A stretch of DNA of 5,498 nucleotides, taken from an uncultured Streptomyces sp. GTDB lineage: Bacteria > Actinomycetota > Actinomycetes > Streptomycetales > Streptomycetaceae. This document shows positions 5,038-5,498 of the stretch, piece after piece (the stretch's first letter is position 1; the number at the start of each line of letters is the position of its first letter). The stretch spans positions 1 to 5,498 of the forward strand of contig CAMLJW010000366.1 of NCBI GenBank assembly GCA_946480485.1, in the 5' to 3' direction. A program made the position numbers and the translations under genes. The notes under the pieces were generated by a model that saw only the letters and a program-made list of their open reading frames with translations, did no database searches and was not told the DNA's origin.

Positions 5038-5498
5038 TCAGATGGGCAGGACGAACGGCGGGTGCGCACCGTTGAGGAAGTAGTCCCCGAGATCGCGGAG
5101 CCGGTGGGCGACGGGCTCGTGCAAGGTGTGGGTCCGGGCGTTGCGCCAGAAGCGGTCGAAGCCCAGTCGTGAGGGAGGCGGAGCGGGCGCCGACGATGTC
5201 GAGGGCGTGGGCGGTGGACTCCTGGGCGGCCTTGGAGGCGGCGGCTTCGGCCACGGCCACGAGGACGGAGATCTCCGCGACGTACTCGTCCGCGGACAGG
5301 GAACCGAGCACGTCGTCGGCAGGGACCGGGACGGCGTCGAACTCCACGCTCCCGCCGGCCGCGAGCCGCTGGCCGAAGGTGTCGGCGTCGTCGTCGATCC
5401 GCGCGCCGTGCGGGGGGGGATCGACGACGACCGCAAGTGGTTCGCCGGTTTCGGCCCCGCACGGCCCATACGGTGAGGCGGTCGGCGACCAGGACCCC
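5038..5498 (-). pseudogene. SfnB/DszC-type acyl-CoA-dehydrogenase-like flavoprotein, C-terminal remnant with frameshifts and internal deletion (partial)
   Basis: The gene enters from the right edge. Three pieces in different frames join into one recognisable protein: GVLVADRLTVWAV (5498 to about 5460), then ETGEPLAVVVDPP...DTFGQRLAAGGSVEFDAVPVPADDVLG...ALDIVGARSASLTTG (about 5455 to 5165), then FDRFWRNARTHTLHEPVAH...GDYFLNGAHPPFVLPI (5160 to the TGA at 5040-5038). The DRFWRNARTHTLHEPV block is a hallmark of SfnB/DszC-like monooxygenases, which use reduced flavin to oxidise sulfur compounds. Each frame change equals one extra base, in the GGGG at 5458-5455 and within 5164-5158. In addition, PADDVLG is followed almost directly by ADEYVAEISVLVAV. 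Compared with the family, roughly 90-100 residues of helical domain appear to be missing near 5290-5305. The product would not be functional. The N-terminal half is outside the window. Confidence 0.8.

Noticed and set aside
4592..5083. Plus-strand open frame of 163 codons in the intergenic region
   Set aside because: No family features, no ribosome-binding site of note, and it runs antisense into the SfnB-like remnant. It also covers the leader peptide and its hairpin on the other strand.
5412..5419. Run of eight G as the cause of the SfnB-like frameshift
   Set aside because: The family-like sequence is in the same frame on both sides of the run (VVVDP before, DTFGQRL after). The frame change lies instead at 5455-5458. 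The run is still a likely slippage site.

Overview
The window is high-GC DNA with codon use and gene style typical of Streptomyces or a close actinomycete. Supporting signs are strong G/C bias at third positions, a Tat-type lipoprotein signal peptide, and a short cysteine-ending leader peptide of a kind known from this group. All convincing genes lie on the minus strand and read from right to left. No tRNA, rRNA, insertion sequence or CRISPR array was seen.

Right edge (5498 to 5038): the C-terminal part of an acyl-CoA-dehydrogenase-like flavoprotein of the SfnB/DszC type. It is broken by two frameshifts and appears to lack an internal block of roughly 90-100 residues. Next (5037 to 4490) is a non-coding stretch of about 550 bases that carries the control region of the downstream operon. 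It holds inverted repeats, a tentative promoter, a 29-residue leader peptide, a perfect 8-bp hairpin starting one base after the leader's cysteine codon, and two further stem-loops before the first operon gene.

Operon (4489 to left edge): a substrate-binding lipoprotein with an in-frame TAG stop in the middle, an ABC ATPase, an ABC permease, an NtaA/DmoA-family flavin-dependent monooxygenase, and the first 41 codons of a TauD/TfdA-type dioxygenase. The first three genes are tightly packed (a 3-nt gap, then an ATGA overlap). A 125-nt gap before the dioxygenase gene contains 15-bp tandem repeats that fold as RNA into a hairpin with an anti-Shine-Dalgarno-like loop.

Together the genes look like an organosulfur scavenging locus. 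A SsuABC/TauABC-type importer would bring in a sulfonate or similar compound, and the oxygenases would release sulfite or oxidise the compound. The leader peptide suggests control by cysteine supply. The exact substrate cannot be read from the sequence. The damaged binding protein and damaged SfnB-like gene suggest the pathway is decaying in this strain, unless the lesions are sequence errors.
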